Assembly: GCA_036311285.1 (NCBI GenBank)
Contig: JAXJQF010000068.1
Coordinates: forward strand, 1 to 22,775
Direction: 5' to 3'
Source of the DNA: JAXJQF01 sp036311285
GTDB taxonomy: Bacteria; Pseudomonadota; Gammaproteobacteria; Enterobacterales; Succinivibrionaceae
DNA: 22,775 nt
Below, piece by piece: positions 8,164 to 15,208 of the stretch. The notes under the pieces were generated by a model, which saw only the letters and a program-made list of their open reading frames with translations, was not told where the DNA came from and did no database searches. The position numbers and the translations under genes were made by a program. Within the stretch, counting starts at the first letter, position 1. Each line of letters starts with the position of its first letter.

Positions 8164-9561
8164 ATGAAAAACAATAAAGAATTACAAGAAGCTTTAGAGC
8201 CGACAGAATCCTCAAAGGAGTTGATTTATAAGCTTGAGGATAAACCTCCCCTAATTGATTCATTATTCGCAGCATTTCAGCACTTATTGGCGATATTTGT
8301 AGCTATCATAACTCCTCCTTTAATTATTGCAGGAGCATTGAAGCTAGACTTAGAAACAACAAGTTATTTGGTTTCAATGTCCTTGTTAGCCTCTGGTATT
8401 GCAACTTTTATTCAATGTCGAAGAGTTGGACCTATTGGATGCGGTTTGCTATGTATTCAAGGTACATCGTTTCAGTTTATTTCTCCAATAATTGGTATTG
8501 GATTAACTAGTGGTTTATCTTCAATCTTTGGAGCTGTAGTTTCTGGCTCATTTGTTGAGATGTTGGTAAGTAGAGTATTACGCTATACAAAAAAAATTAT
8601 TACACCTTTAGTTTCTGGAGTGGTAGTAACCTTAATTGGATTAAGTTTAATAAAGGTTGGTATTATTTCATGTGGTGGCGGTTTTATAGCTAAAGAGGAT
8701 GGAACTTTTGGTTCGTATGAAAATTTGGCAGTTGCGAGCATTGTAATTTTAACAATCCTATTTTTCAATCGTTCATCGAATCGTTATTTACGTATGAGCT
8801 CAATTGTATTGGGTTTGATTGTCGGTTTTCTTGTTTGTGCTTTTCAAGGTAGAATTGATTTTTCTCAGTTAACCTCTTTCGATTTAATAAATGTTCCAAC
8901 ACCATTTAAGTATGGATTAAGTTTTGATCCTGCAGCTATTATTGGTTTAGGAGTTGTATATCTTATTACTTCAATTGAAGCATATGGAGATATTACTGCA
9001 AATTCGTTAATTTCGGGCAGACCTCTTGAGGGTAAAGAGTTTCAAAAGCGTTCATCAGGTGGAATTTTAGCAGATGGCTTTAATTCTATGCTTGCAGGTG
9101 TTATGAATTCATTTCCTAATTCTATATTTGCACAAAATAATGGAATGATTCAATTAACAGGTGTTGCTCCTCGTTATGTTGGTTATTACATTGCAGGATT
9201 CTTAGTTTTATTAGGTTTATTTCCTGTAGTTGGTCGAGTATTTGCTTTGATTCCTAATGCTGTATTAGGAGGAGCAACGTTACTTATGTTCGGGACTGTT
9301 GCAGCTTCTGGTATTAGAATTATTGCAGCGCAGCACTTAGATCGTAAAGCAATTTTAGTAATGGCTTTAAGTTTTTCATTTGGCTTGTCTGTAGAAATGG
9401 TACCAGAGATTTTAAATGCATTTCCTGATACTGTTAAAGGTTTGTTTTCTTCTGGCATTACAACAGGTGGATTGATGGCTATTCTTGCTAACCTATTTAT
9501 TAGAATAAAGGATGAAGATAAGTCTAAAAAACATCGTAAGGAAAGGAAAAAGAACGCATAA
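8164..9561 (+). CDS. xanP: Xanthine:proton symporter, NCS2 family (XanQ/XanP type)
   Basis: This 465-residue inner-membrane protein has the multiple hydrophobic spans of NCS2 nucleobase transporters and imports xanthine with protons. It starts like E. coli XanQ/XanP (L-E-D-K-P-P-L, then Q-H-L-L-A-I-F). Functionally important XanQ residues appear at the same numbers: E272 in S-I-E-A-Y-G-D, D304 in L-A-D-G-F, and Q324-N325 in A-Q-N-N-G-M-I-Q-L-T-G-V. A conserved His is at 40. The symbol is tentative: the F-P-N-S before Q-N-N-G is XanP-like, while the G-G-G-F-I-A-K segment is XanQ-like. The tail is very basic (K-K-H-R-K-E-R-K-K), consistent with a cytoplasmic end. It is translated after xpt from a start without an obvious Shine-Dalgarno, perhaps by coupling. 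Confidence 0.92.
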   Translation: MKNNKELQEALEPTESSKELIYKLEDKPPLIDSLFAAFQHLLAIFVAIITPPLIIAGALKLDLETTSYLVSMSLLASGIATFIQCRRVGPIGCGLLCIQGTSFQFISPIIGIGLTSGLSSIFGAVVSGSFVEMLVSRVLRYTKKIITPLVSGVVVTLIGLSLIKVGIISCGGGFIAKEDGTFGSYENLAVASIVILTILFFNRSSNRYLRMSSIVLGLIVGFLVCAFQGRIDFSQLTSFDLINVPTPFKYGLSFDPAAIIGLGVVYLITSIEAYGDITANSLISGRPLEGKEFQKRSSGGILADGFNSMLAGVMNSFPNSIFAQNNGMIQLTGVAPRYVGYYIAGFLVLLGLFPVVGRVFALIPNAVLGGATLLMFGTVAASGIRIIAAQHLDRKAILVMALSFSFGLSVEMVPEILNAFPDTVKGLFSSGITTGGLMAILANLFIRIKDEDKSKKHRKERKKNA

Positions 9562-9588
9562 TTATTGATAGTAATAGAATTGTACTAG

Positions 9589-9611
9589 AAAGTTTTGTTA
9601 TTAAACTTTTT
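9589..9611 (+). terminator. Weak AT-rich terminator candidate after the xanthine permease
   Basis: AAAGTTT (9589-9595) and AAACTTT (9603-9609) form a 7-bp stem with a 7-base loop ending in a run of five T. The stem is low in G+C, so efficiency is uncertain. Confidence 0.35.
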
Positions 9612-9857
9612 AAAAATAAGTTTTGTTGTTAAAATTGAGTTACAATGCTATTGATATTTGATACGTAGTAAAGAAATGTTTGCAGTTAAATAGTTGTATA
9701 AATTTTGTTTAGTTTAAGTAAAGTTATAGCAACTATGTATTATGTGTAACATTTTTGAAATTAAAATCAGATATTGTTCTAGTTTTATTGGTTTATGGTT
9801 GTATAGTAGACTTATGACTAGTTTGGGATAGACGGCATAAACAAAAAAGGAGATGTT

Positions 9858-10304
9858 ATGGCTAAAGTAGTTGTTTATGAGTTACAAAATTTTGCTAATT
9901 TTTTATCATCTAATGGTTTTGATAATGAAGAAAAGGATTTAAATTATGGTAATCCAATTGAAGAAGCATTACACAACCTAGAAGAAGATCCAAAATGTTG
10001 CTCATATTTAGATTTTAGTTATGATTTTGATGACATTGAAGATGCTGAAGATGCCTTAGATGAATTAGAAAGAACTACTACTTGGAAAGATCTAATGATT
10101 ACTGAGTATGTTTATGACGATGAAACAGAAGAATATGATTACGAAGACGAAAATATCGTTTACGTAACAGAATTCATGGAAGAATGTTTAAAGTGTATGG
10201 CTGTTAATTTAGAAGAAAATGGTCACCATGAAGATGCTGATTATGTTTTCGGTTTATTAGCAACTTTAGACGAAGATGAAGATGATGAGACCGAAGAAGA
10301 GTAA
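9858..10304 (+). CDS. Uncharacterised, highly acidic protein, paralogue B
   Basis: This 148-residue protein is a paralogue of the one at 5966-6406: both start M-A-K and share T-T-T-W-K-D-L (73-79 here) followed by an I-T pair, an upstream E-D-A stretch, and a late L-E-E-N-G then A-D-Y-V-F-G-L-L-A-T-L-D. It is far more acidic: 50 of 148 residues are Asp or Glu against about six Lys/Arg, and it ends in an almost purely acidic tail. There is no signal peptide or membrane span. AGGAG at 9848-9852 lies five bases before the ATG, and the gene is a single unit with a 296-base upstream gap and a strong terminator. The function is unknown; the extreme charge would fit a nucleic-acid mimic or a metal- or partner-binding protein, but no sequence motif shows this. 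Confidence 0.87.
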   Translation: MAKVVVYELQNFANFLSSNGFDNEEKDLNYGNPIEEALHNLEEDPKCCSYLDFSYDFDDIEDAEDALDELERTTTWKDLMITEYVYDDETEEYDYEDENIVYVTEFMEECLKCMAVNLEENGHHEDADYVFGLLATLDEDEDDETEEE

Positions 10305-10337
10305 GTCTTATCAATAATCACAAAGAATTAACAACAA

Positions 10338-10364
10338 TTAAGCCACTCAAAATGAGTGGCTTTT
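10338..10364 (+). terminator. Rho-independent terminator after acidic paralogue B
   Basis: AAGCCACTC (10340-10348) and GAGTGGCTT (10354-10362) form a perfect 9-bp stem with loop AAAAT, followed by TT. It lies 35 bases after the stop codon. Confidence 0.85.
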
Positions 10365-10564
10365 AGTTTCTTAGTTATTGAAGTTTCGTTAAAAAGAGTA
10401 GTTATATGAATTCGACAACTCATAGTTGTATTGATAGATAAAATTATATTGTACTAAATTGGATTACATATAGGATTTATGACTAAACATAAAACAATTT
10501 GGAGAGTGTGTAATACTATCTTTTTATGAGATTGTAATTATTTTTTGAAATTTTAAATATTTTC

Positions 10565-10592
10565 TTTAAAAAATTAAAAAATAAGATATAAT
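10565..10592 (+). promoter_or_regulatory. Probable sigma-70 promoter of rpsA
   Basis: A consensus TATAAT at 10587-10592 is preceded by TTTAAA at 10565-10570 with a 16-base spacer. Transcription would start near 10599, leaving a leader of about 190 bases. A long leader fits rpsA genes, which are controlled at the RNA level. Confidence 0.5.
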
Positions 10593-10619
10593 TCACAAGA
10601 TTATTGTCTGTTTTCTATG

Positions 10620-10672
10620 CAATACATAAAATTAAAGATAAAAATAAGTTATCTTATTCCTTTAATGTATTG
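10620..10672 (+). promoter_or_regulatory. Extended hairpin in the rpsA leader, candidate S1 autoregulatory element
   Basis: Three nested stems can form: CAATACAT (10620-10627) with ATGTATTG (10665-10672), TAAAG (10633-10637) with CTTTA (10660-10664), and AATAAG (10643-10648) with CTTATT (10653-10658) around a TTAT loop. In E. coli the rpsA leader folds into hairpins that allow SD-independent translation and repression by free S1. The position and lack of an SD here suggest the same logic, but the sequence is not recognisably the same. Confidence 0.45.
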
Positions 10673-10787
10673 ATATATAAAGAACAGAAAGAACGCAGCT
10701 ATATCCAAGGATGGAAGTAGTTTTTTTATTAACACCATTGTGCATGATGCTAGATGGCTTTTATTTTTATTTAAGTAGAAAATTTTT

Positions 10788-12476
10788 ATGTCAGAATTAT
10801 CTTTTGCTGAATTATTTGAAGGTACTGAATCTAACGAAGCTAAGCAAGGCGAAGTTGTTAAGGGTACAGTTGTTAAAGTAGAAAGCGACGTAGTATGGGT
10901 TGATGCAGGCTTAAAGTCTGAAGCTCAAATCCCTGTAGAACAATTCAAGAACAACCAAGGTGAAATTGAAGTTTCAGTTGGTGATAACGTTGATGTAGTT
11001 GTAGAAAGCATCGAAGATGGCTTCGGTACAACTTTATTATCACGTGAAAAGGCTAAGCGCTTCGAATCTTGGTCTAAGTTAGAACAGGCTTACAGTGAAC
11101 AAGCATTAGTAACAGGTTTAGTTGATGGTAAGGTTAAGGGCGGCTTCACAGTTTCTGTTGATGGTATCCGTGCATTCTTACCTGGTTCATTAGTTGACGT
11201 TCGCCCAGTACGTGATCGTGAAGCTGATGGTTTATTAAACCAAACTTTAGAATTCAAGGTTATCAAATTAGATCAAAAGCGTAACAACGTAGTTGTTTCA
11301 CGTCGTGCTGTTATCGAAGTTGACGATTCAGCTTCTCGTTCTGAAGTTTTAGCTAACTTAGAAGAAGGTATGGAAGTTGAAGGTACAGTTAAGAACTTAA
11401 CTGAATACGGTGCATTCGTAGACTTAGGTGGTGGTGTTGATGGTTTATTACACATCACTGATATGGCTTGGAAGCGCGTTAAGCACCCATCTGAAATCGT
11501 TAACCAAGGCGACAAGATTAAGGTTAAGGTTCTTAAGTTCGATCAAGAACGTAGCCGTGTATCTTTAGGCTTAAAGCAATTAGGTTCAGATCCATGGGTA
11601 GATATCGCTACTCGTTATCCTAAGGATTCAGAAATCGAAGGTACTGTAACTAACTTAATGGATTACGGTTGCTTCATCGAAATCGAAGAAGGTGTTGAAG
11701 GTTTAGTTCACGTTTCAGAAATGGATTGGACTAACAAGAACTTACAACCAGCTAAGGTTGTTAGCTTAGGCGAAAAGGTTAAGGTTAAGGTATTAGACAT
11801 TAACGAAGCTAACCGTCGTATTTCTTTAGGCTTAAAGCAATGCAAGCCAAATCCATGGAAGTTATTCAACGATACTCACTCTAAGGGTGACAAGGTAACT
11901 GGTAAGGTTAAGAGCGTAACTGATTTTGGTATCTTCATCGGTTTAGAAGGCGGTATCGATGGTTTAGTTCACTCAACAGACTTATGCCACAATGCTGATG
12001 AATGTGAAGCTCAATTATTAAAGTATAAGAGCTTAAAGAACGTTGAAGTTACAGCTGTTGTATTAACAGTTGATCCAGAACGTGAACGCATTTCATTAGG
12101 TATCAAGCAATTAGAAGAAGATACTTTATCTAAGTTTACTGACAACAACAAGAAGAACTCTATCGTTAAGGGTACAGTTAAGTCTATCGATGCTAAGGGT
12201 ATCGTAGTTGACTTAGGTGACGACGTTGAAGGTTTCATTAGCCCAGCTAATGCTTCTCAAAACCGTGTAGACGACATCACTACTTTATTCAATGTTGGTG
12301 ACGAAGTTGAAGCTAAGTATACTGGTACTGACCACCGTAAGCACCAAGTTACTTTATCTATCCGTGCTAAGTTTGAAGCTGAAGAAAAGGCTGCTATCGA
12401 CGCAATCAATCAATCAAATCAAGAAATTGAAAACAGCTCAAGCGCTATGATGGAAGCTTTCAACAAGGCTAAGTAA
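10788..12476 (+). CDS. rpsA: 30S ribosomal protein S1
   Basis: This 562-residue protein matches E. coli S1 (557) throughout and contains six S1/OB repeats, the first two for ribosome docking and the rest for mRNA binding. Recognisable segments include D-A-G-L-K-S-E, L-L-S-R-E-K-A-K-R, G-I-R-A-F-L-P-G-S-L-V-D-V-R-P, Y-G-A-F-V-D-L-G-G and the repeated R-I-S-L-G-L-K-Q. It unfolds and delivers mRNA to the 30S subunit, especially messages with weak Shine-Dalgarno sites. The start has no evident Shine-Dalgarno in the AT-rich sequence just upstream, as known for E. coli rpsA. Codon choice is strongly biased: Leu is almost always TTA and Lys mostly AAG, as expected for a very highly expressed gene. 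A strong terminator follows, so it is probably its own unit. Confidence 0.98.
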   Translation: MSELSFAELFEGTESNEAKQGEVVKGTVVKVESDVVWVDAGLKSEAQIPVEQFKNNQGEIEVSVGDNVDVVVESIEDGFGTTLLSREKAKRFESWSKLEQAYSEQALVTGLVDGKVKGGFTVSVDGIRAFLPGSLVDVRPVRDREADGLLNQTLEFKVIKLDQKRNNVVVSRRAVIEVDDSASRSEVLANLEEGMEVEGTVKNLTEYGAFVDLGGGVDGLLHITDMAWKRVKHPSEIVNQGDKIKVKVLKFDQERSRVSLGLKQLGSDPWVDIATRYPKDSEIEGTVTNLMDYGCFIEIEEGVEGLVHVSEMDWTNKNLQPAKVVSLGEKVKVKVLDINEANRRISLGLKQCKPNPWKLFNDTHSKGDKVTGKVKSVTDFGIFIGLEGGIDGLVHSTDLCHNADECEAQLLKYKSLKNVEVTAVVLTVDPERERISLGIKQLEEDTLSKFTDNNKKNSIVKGTVKSIDAKGIVVDLGDDVEGFISPANASQNRVDDITTLFNVGDEVEAKYTGTDHRKHQVTLSIRAKFEAEEKAAIDAINQSNQEIENSSSAMMEAFNKAK

Positions 12477-12485
12477 TCATTGCTG

Positions 12486-12520
12486 AATTTAAAATAATTT
12501 AATTTAATTTATTTTAAATT
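12486..12520 (+). repeat. AT-only perfect inverted repeat just after rpsA
   Basis: AATTTAAAATAA (12486-12497) and TTATTTTAAATT (12509-12520) are perfect 12-bp complements around 11 bases. It lies nine bases after the rpsA stop and seven before the terminator stem. It may fold as a 3'-end stabilising hairpin, or simply reflect AT-rich composition. Confidence 0.5.
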
Positions 12521-12526
12521 AAATAT

Positions 12527-12565
12527 AAAGATCCTGTAATTTTAAAATTACGGGATCTTTTTTTA
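12527..12565 (+). terminator. Strong Rho-independent terminator of rpsA
   Basis: AAAGATCC (12527-12534), a T-G wobble, and GTAATT pair with AATTAC and GGATCTTT (12553-12560), forming a 15-bp stem with a TTAA loop, followed by five more T. It should separate rpsA from fic. Confidence 0.9.
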
Positions 12566-12777
12566 TATTTGAGAAGTTGGTTAAGTTATTGAATAATAGA
12601 TTGTGTTTAATAGACGTGTTCTAGAAGGTTGAAATAAAATTTTTGTTATACTAGAAAGTAAGACTAGTTGTGATTTTGTATTATTGTTATTCATTGCAAA
12701 ATACTGCTAGTATATAAAATATATTAGTATATTTATGAGTGTAATGTTATATTTTTAGTGAATGAGTAATAAGTGTT
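12566..12777. other. Gap between the rpsA terminator and fic; no gene seen
   Basis: Together with the two hairpins this makes about 300 bases without a gene. I looked for a small upstream antitoxin frame of the FicA/VbhA kind (about 60 residues, carrying an S-x-x-x-E-G motif) and for remains of ihfB, and found neither. Several TATACT- or TATAAA-like boxes are present, but none has a convincing -35 partner. Confidence 0.5.
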
Positions 12778-13374
12778 ATGGATACTAAGTACGAGTATGA
12801 GTACGATCCAATCTATTGTTATCCTAACTCTTCAATTTTAAAAAACAAGTTTAACGTTAAAGACGAAGCTTTGTTTGAGAAATTGGAGCGAGAGTTTTCA
12901 TCTCTACGTATTGCTCAAGCATTAAAATTTGGTGTTGAAGGTAATTTTGATTTAGTACATTTAAAACAAATACATCGCTTTATATTTGGAGATATTTACG
13001 ATTGGGCTGGTGAACTTCGAAAGGTTAATATATCTAAGGGATGTATGTTCTGCCTGCATGAATATATAGAACCAGAATTAACAAAAATCTTTAAGAAACT
13101 TAAGCAAGAGCGTTATTTAAGACATGCTCTTGGAGTTGAAATTCCAAAACGTATGGCATATTACTTCTCAGAGATTAATGCTATTCATCCATTTAGAGAA
13201 GGTAATGGACGTACACAACGTATATTTATAGAGCATTTGGCAAGATACTTAGGTTTTAGATTAGATATAAAGTCTATTACAAGGGAAGAGATGTATGCAG
13301 CTAGTGTAGAGTCTTTTCAACAAAACTATGCTCCAATGGAAGAAATTTTTATTAGATGTTTAAAGAAATTGTAA
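12778..13374 (+). CDS. fic: Fic family protein, probable AMP-transferase
   Basis: This 198-residue protein carries the full Fic signature H137-P-F-R-E141-G-N-G-R145-T-Q-R148, with the catalytic His, the metal-binding Glu and the phosphate-binding Arg residues in place. Fic enzymes usually transfer AMP from ATP to a hydroxyl of a target protein. The layout (N-terminal Y-P-N segment, D-I-Y-D-W-A-G-E-L-R at 72-81, a flap near 84-95, then the signature) and length resemble E. coli Fic and class I toxins such as VbhT's Fic domain. I see no inhibitory [S/T]-x-x-x-E-[G/N] helix within the protein and no antitoxin gene before it, so how it is held in check is unclear. It stands alone between rpsA and lapA, where E. 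coli has ihfB. No strong ribosome binding site precedes the ATG. Confidence 0.93.
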   Translation: MDTKYEYEYDPIYCYPNSSILKNKFNVKDEALFEKLEREFSSLRIAQALKFGVEGNFDLVHLKQIHRFIFGDIYDWAGELRKVNISKGCMFCLHEYIEPELTKIFKKLKQERYLRHALGVEIPKRMAYYFSEINAIHPFREGNGRTQRIFIEHLARYLGFRLDIKSITREEMYAASVESFQQNYAPMEEIFIRCLKKL

Positions 13375-13470
13375 TTTTTAAACATTATTGTCTAATTTGT
13401 TCTAATGATTAGTTTTACATACTAGTAAGTATTTAGTTCTTTTGCTAATCATTATCTAAATCCATTATTA

Positions 13471-13499
13471 TTGTATATCATAATATCAACTATTATTAT
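13471..13499 (+). promoter_or_regulatory. Possible promoter of the lapA-lapB-pyrF operon
   Basis: TTGTAT (13471-13476) and TATTAT (13494-13499) are 17 bases apart, 45 bases before lapA. A TATAAT (13499-13504) overlaps but lacks a well-placed -35 box. Confidence 0.4.
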
Positions 13500-13544
13500 A
13501 TAATATATAAGTTAATGACTTGTCATAGGCTTTAGGAATTATTT

Positions 13545-13919
13545 ATGTTTCAGCGTATTGTAAATTTTCTGGATTTAATTGTTTTTGCTATAGTTTTAGT
13601 TATTGCCTTAATGATTGGTATTGGTAATATTGCAGAAACAACAGTTGATTTAATTTTTGTTAAATTAAATACAAAGCTTTCAAATGTAATTGCTGCTTCA
13701 ATGATTTTTGGTTTTGCATGTTGTTTTATAGTATTTAGCCTTACAATTTTAAAAATAAAACTTAAGAATAAACTTTTAGTAAATAAGCTTAATAACGAAA
13801 TAGCTTCTTTAAAAAATGATTTAGAAAAAATTGCAAAAAAGGTTGAAGATGAGTTAAATACAACGCAAGTTATTACTCAACAAGACGATAATGAAAGTCA
13901 TAACGAAGTTCAAAAATAA
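13545..13919 (+). CDS. lapA: Lipopolysaccharide assembly protein A (LapA/YciS-like)
   Basis: This 124-residue inner-membrane protein has two hydrophobic spans (about 8-29 and 47-69) with a short loop between them, then a Lys/Glu/Asn-rich coiled coil (71-104) and a polar tail, the topology of LapA (E. coli YciS, about 102 residues). LapA works with LapB in balancing lipopolysaccharide and phospholipid synthesis. The identification rests more on topology and on its place directly before lapB than on residue identity, which is modest. AGGAA at 13534-13538 lies six bases before the ATG. It is the first gene of lapA-lapB-pyrF and lies 170 bases after fic. Confidence 0.85.
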   Translation: MFQRIVNFLDLIVFAIVLVIALMIGIGNIAETTVDLIFVKLNTKLSNVIAASMIFGFACCFIVFSLTILKIKLKNKLLVNKLNNEIASLKNDLEKIAKKVEDELNTTQVITQQDDNESHNEVQK

Positions 13920-13963
13920 GTGAGAATAAATAATCAAAAAGAAACACAGTTATTATTGAATAG

Positions 13964-15184
13964 ATGTTAGAGTTACTATTTTTGCTACTACCTATTGCAG
14001 CGTTTTACGGTTATTACATGGGTAGTCACAGTTCTAAACAAGAAATTGAGAATAATAAGTCTCAACATATCCGTTCGTTTATGAAGGGCATTAACTACTT
14101 CTTATCAAGAGATAAAGATAGAGCTGTTGATGCACTTATTTCTTATTATGATTCAAAGGTTGAGCATACATTTGAGGAATGTATGACTTTAGCTAGTCTT
14201 TTTAGAGAAAAGGGAGAATTAGATAGAGCTATTAAGTTTCACAAAAAGATAATTGAAGATAGTTCTACAACTCCTGAAGAAAGAAGTTATGCTTTATTAG
14301 AATTAGCAACAGACTTTAAGAGAGCAGGTTTGCTTAGTAATGCAGAAGAAATTTTATTAGAACTAATTACTTATAATTCCCAAAAGAAACGCGCTGTTTC
14401 AAGTTTAGTATTGTTGTATCAACAAGAAAGGGAATGGATGAAAGCTATTTCTATAGTTGAATCATACAAAAAAATCTTAGAAGGTGATTTGGTTGTAAAC
14501 CAAGGTCAATTTTATTGTGAGTTAGCCACAGAACATTTTAGTAGAGCAAATTATAGTGAAGCAGAGAATCTTTTTAAGAAGGCTTTAGCTGTTCATCCTA
14601 AATGCGTTAGAGCTATGTTAAATCTAGCTAAGATAGAGATAGAGAAAAAAAGATTTGATAAGGTTGTTTCGTATTTAGATCAAATAATTAACACCGATGT
14701 AGTTATGTCGGGGTTGGTTGTAAAAATATTGAATAAGGCTTGTGAAGCTATTCTTCCAGCAAATGAAATAAAACAAAGGAAATTAAATATTTTAAAGAAT
14801 TGGTTGGATAAGGCTATGTCTGTTCCAATTGTTTTAGAATTATGTAATGTTCTTGAAGATGTGGAAGGTTTAGCTAAAGCTGATGAGTTTATAATTCGCA
14901 TTGCTAAATCATATCCTAATATTGATGTGTTTAGTAGAATGTTAAAAATGTCAATGGTAGACCTTGATGCTAAGAGTATTGAGAGAATTGGGATTATAAG
15001 AGATTTGATTGAGCATTATAAAAATCAAACTCCACGTTTTGTATGTCATCGTTGTGGATTTGAAACAAAGATGCTTTTTTGGCAGTGTCCAGGCTGTCGT
15101 AGATGGGAATCTTTAAAACCTGCAAATAGCATGGGTATTATTGAGAAGAAGATAACATCTAATCCTAATAGTGAAAGTAAATAA
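13964..15184 (+). CDS. lapB: Lipopolysaccharide assembly protein B (LapB/YciM)
   Basis: This 406-residue protein matches E. coli LapB (389). Its N-terminal membrane anchor is almost identical to E. coli: M-L-E-L-L-F-L-L-L-P-I-A-A-F-Y-G-Y-Y-M-G. A long array of tetratricopeptide repeats follows, and then a C-terminal rubredoxin-like zinc site with Cys at 361, 364, 375 and 378 (C-H-R-C and C-P-G-C). LapB recruits LpxC to the FtsH protease, limiting lipid A synthesis, and is regulated by PbgA/YejM in enterobacteria. It sits 44 bases after lapA and 24 bases before pyrF, in the conserved gammaproteobacterial order. No strong Shine-Dalgarno is seen, so coupling to lapA is possible. Confidence 0.97.
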   Translation: MLELLFLLLPIAAFYGYYMGSHSSKQEIENNKSQHIRSFMKGINYFLSRDKDRAVDALISYYDSKVEHTFEECMTLASLFREKGELDRAIKFHKKIIEDSSTTPEERSYALLELATDFKRAGLLSNAEEILLELITYNSQKKRAVSSLVLLYQQEREWMKAISIVESYKKILEGDLVVNQGQFYCELATEHFSRANYSEAENLFKKALAVHPKCVRAMLNLAKIEIEKKRFDKVVSYLDQIINTDVVMSGLVVKILNKACEAILPANEIKQRKLNILKNWLDKAMSVPIVLELCNVLEDVEGLAKADEFIIRIAKSYPNIDVFSRMLKMSMVDLDAKSIERIGIIRDLIEHYKNQTPRFVCHRCGFETKMLFWQCPGCRRWESLKPANSMGIIEKKITSNPNSESK

Positions 15185-15208
15185 CATAATCTTTTAAGTA
15201 GGTAGTTT

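Larger units (their letters stand above)
10365..10787 (+). other. Non-coding region holding the rpsA promoter and leader
   Basis: Over 400 bases without a gene. The right half holds a good -10 box, an extended hairpin and the rpsA translation start region, described separately. The left half (10365-10560) shows no coding frame or structured RNA that I can support. Confidence 0.5.

Noticed and set aside
12566..12777. Small antitoxin gene before fic
   Set aside because: All frames are broken by stops; none gives about 50 residues or an S-x-x-x-E-G motif.
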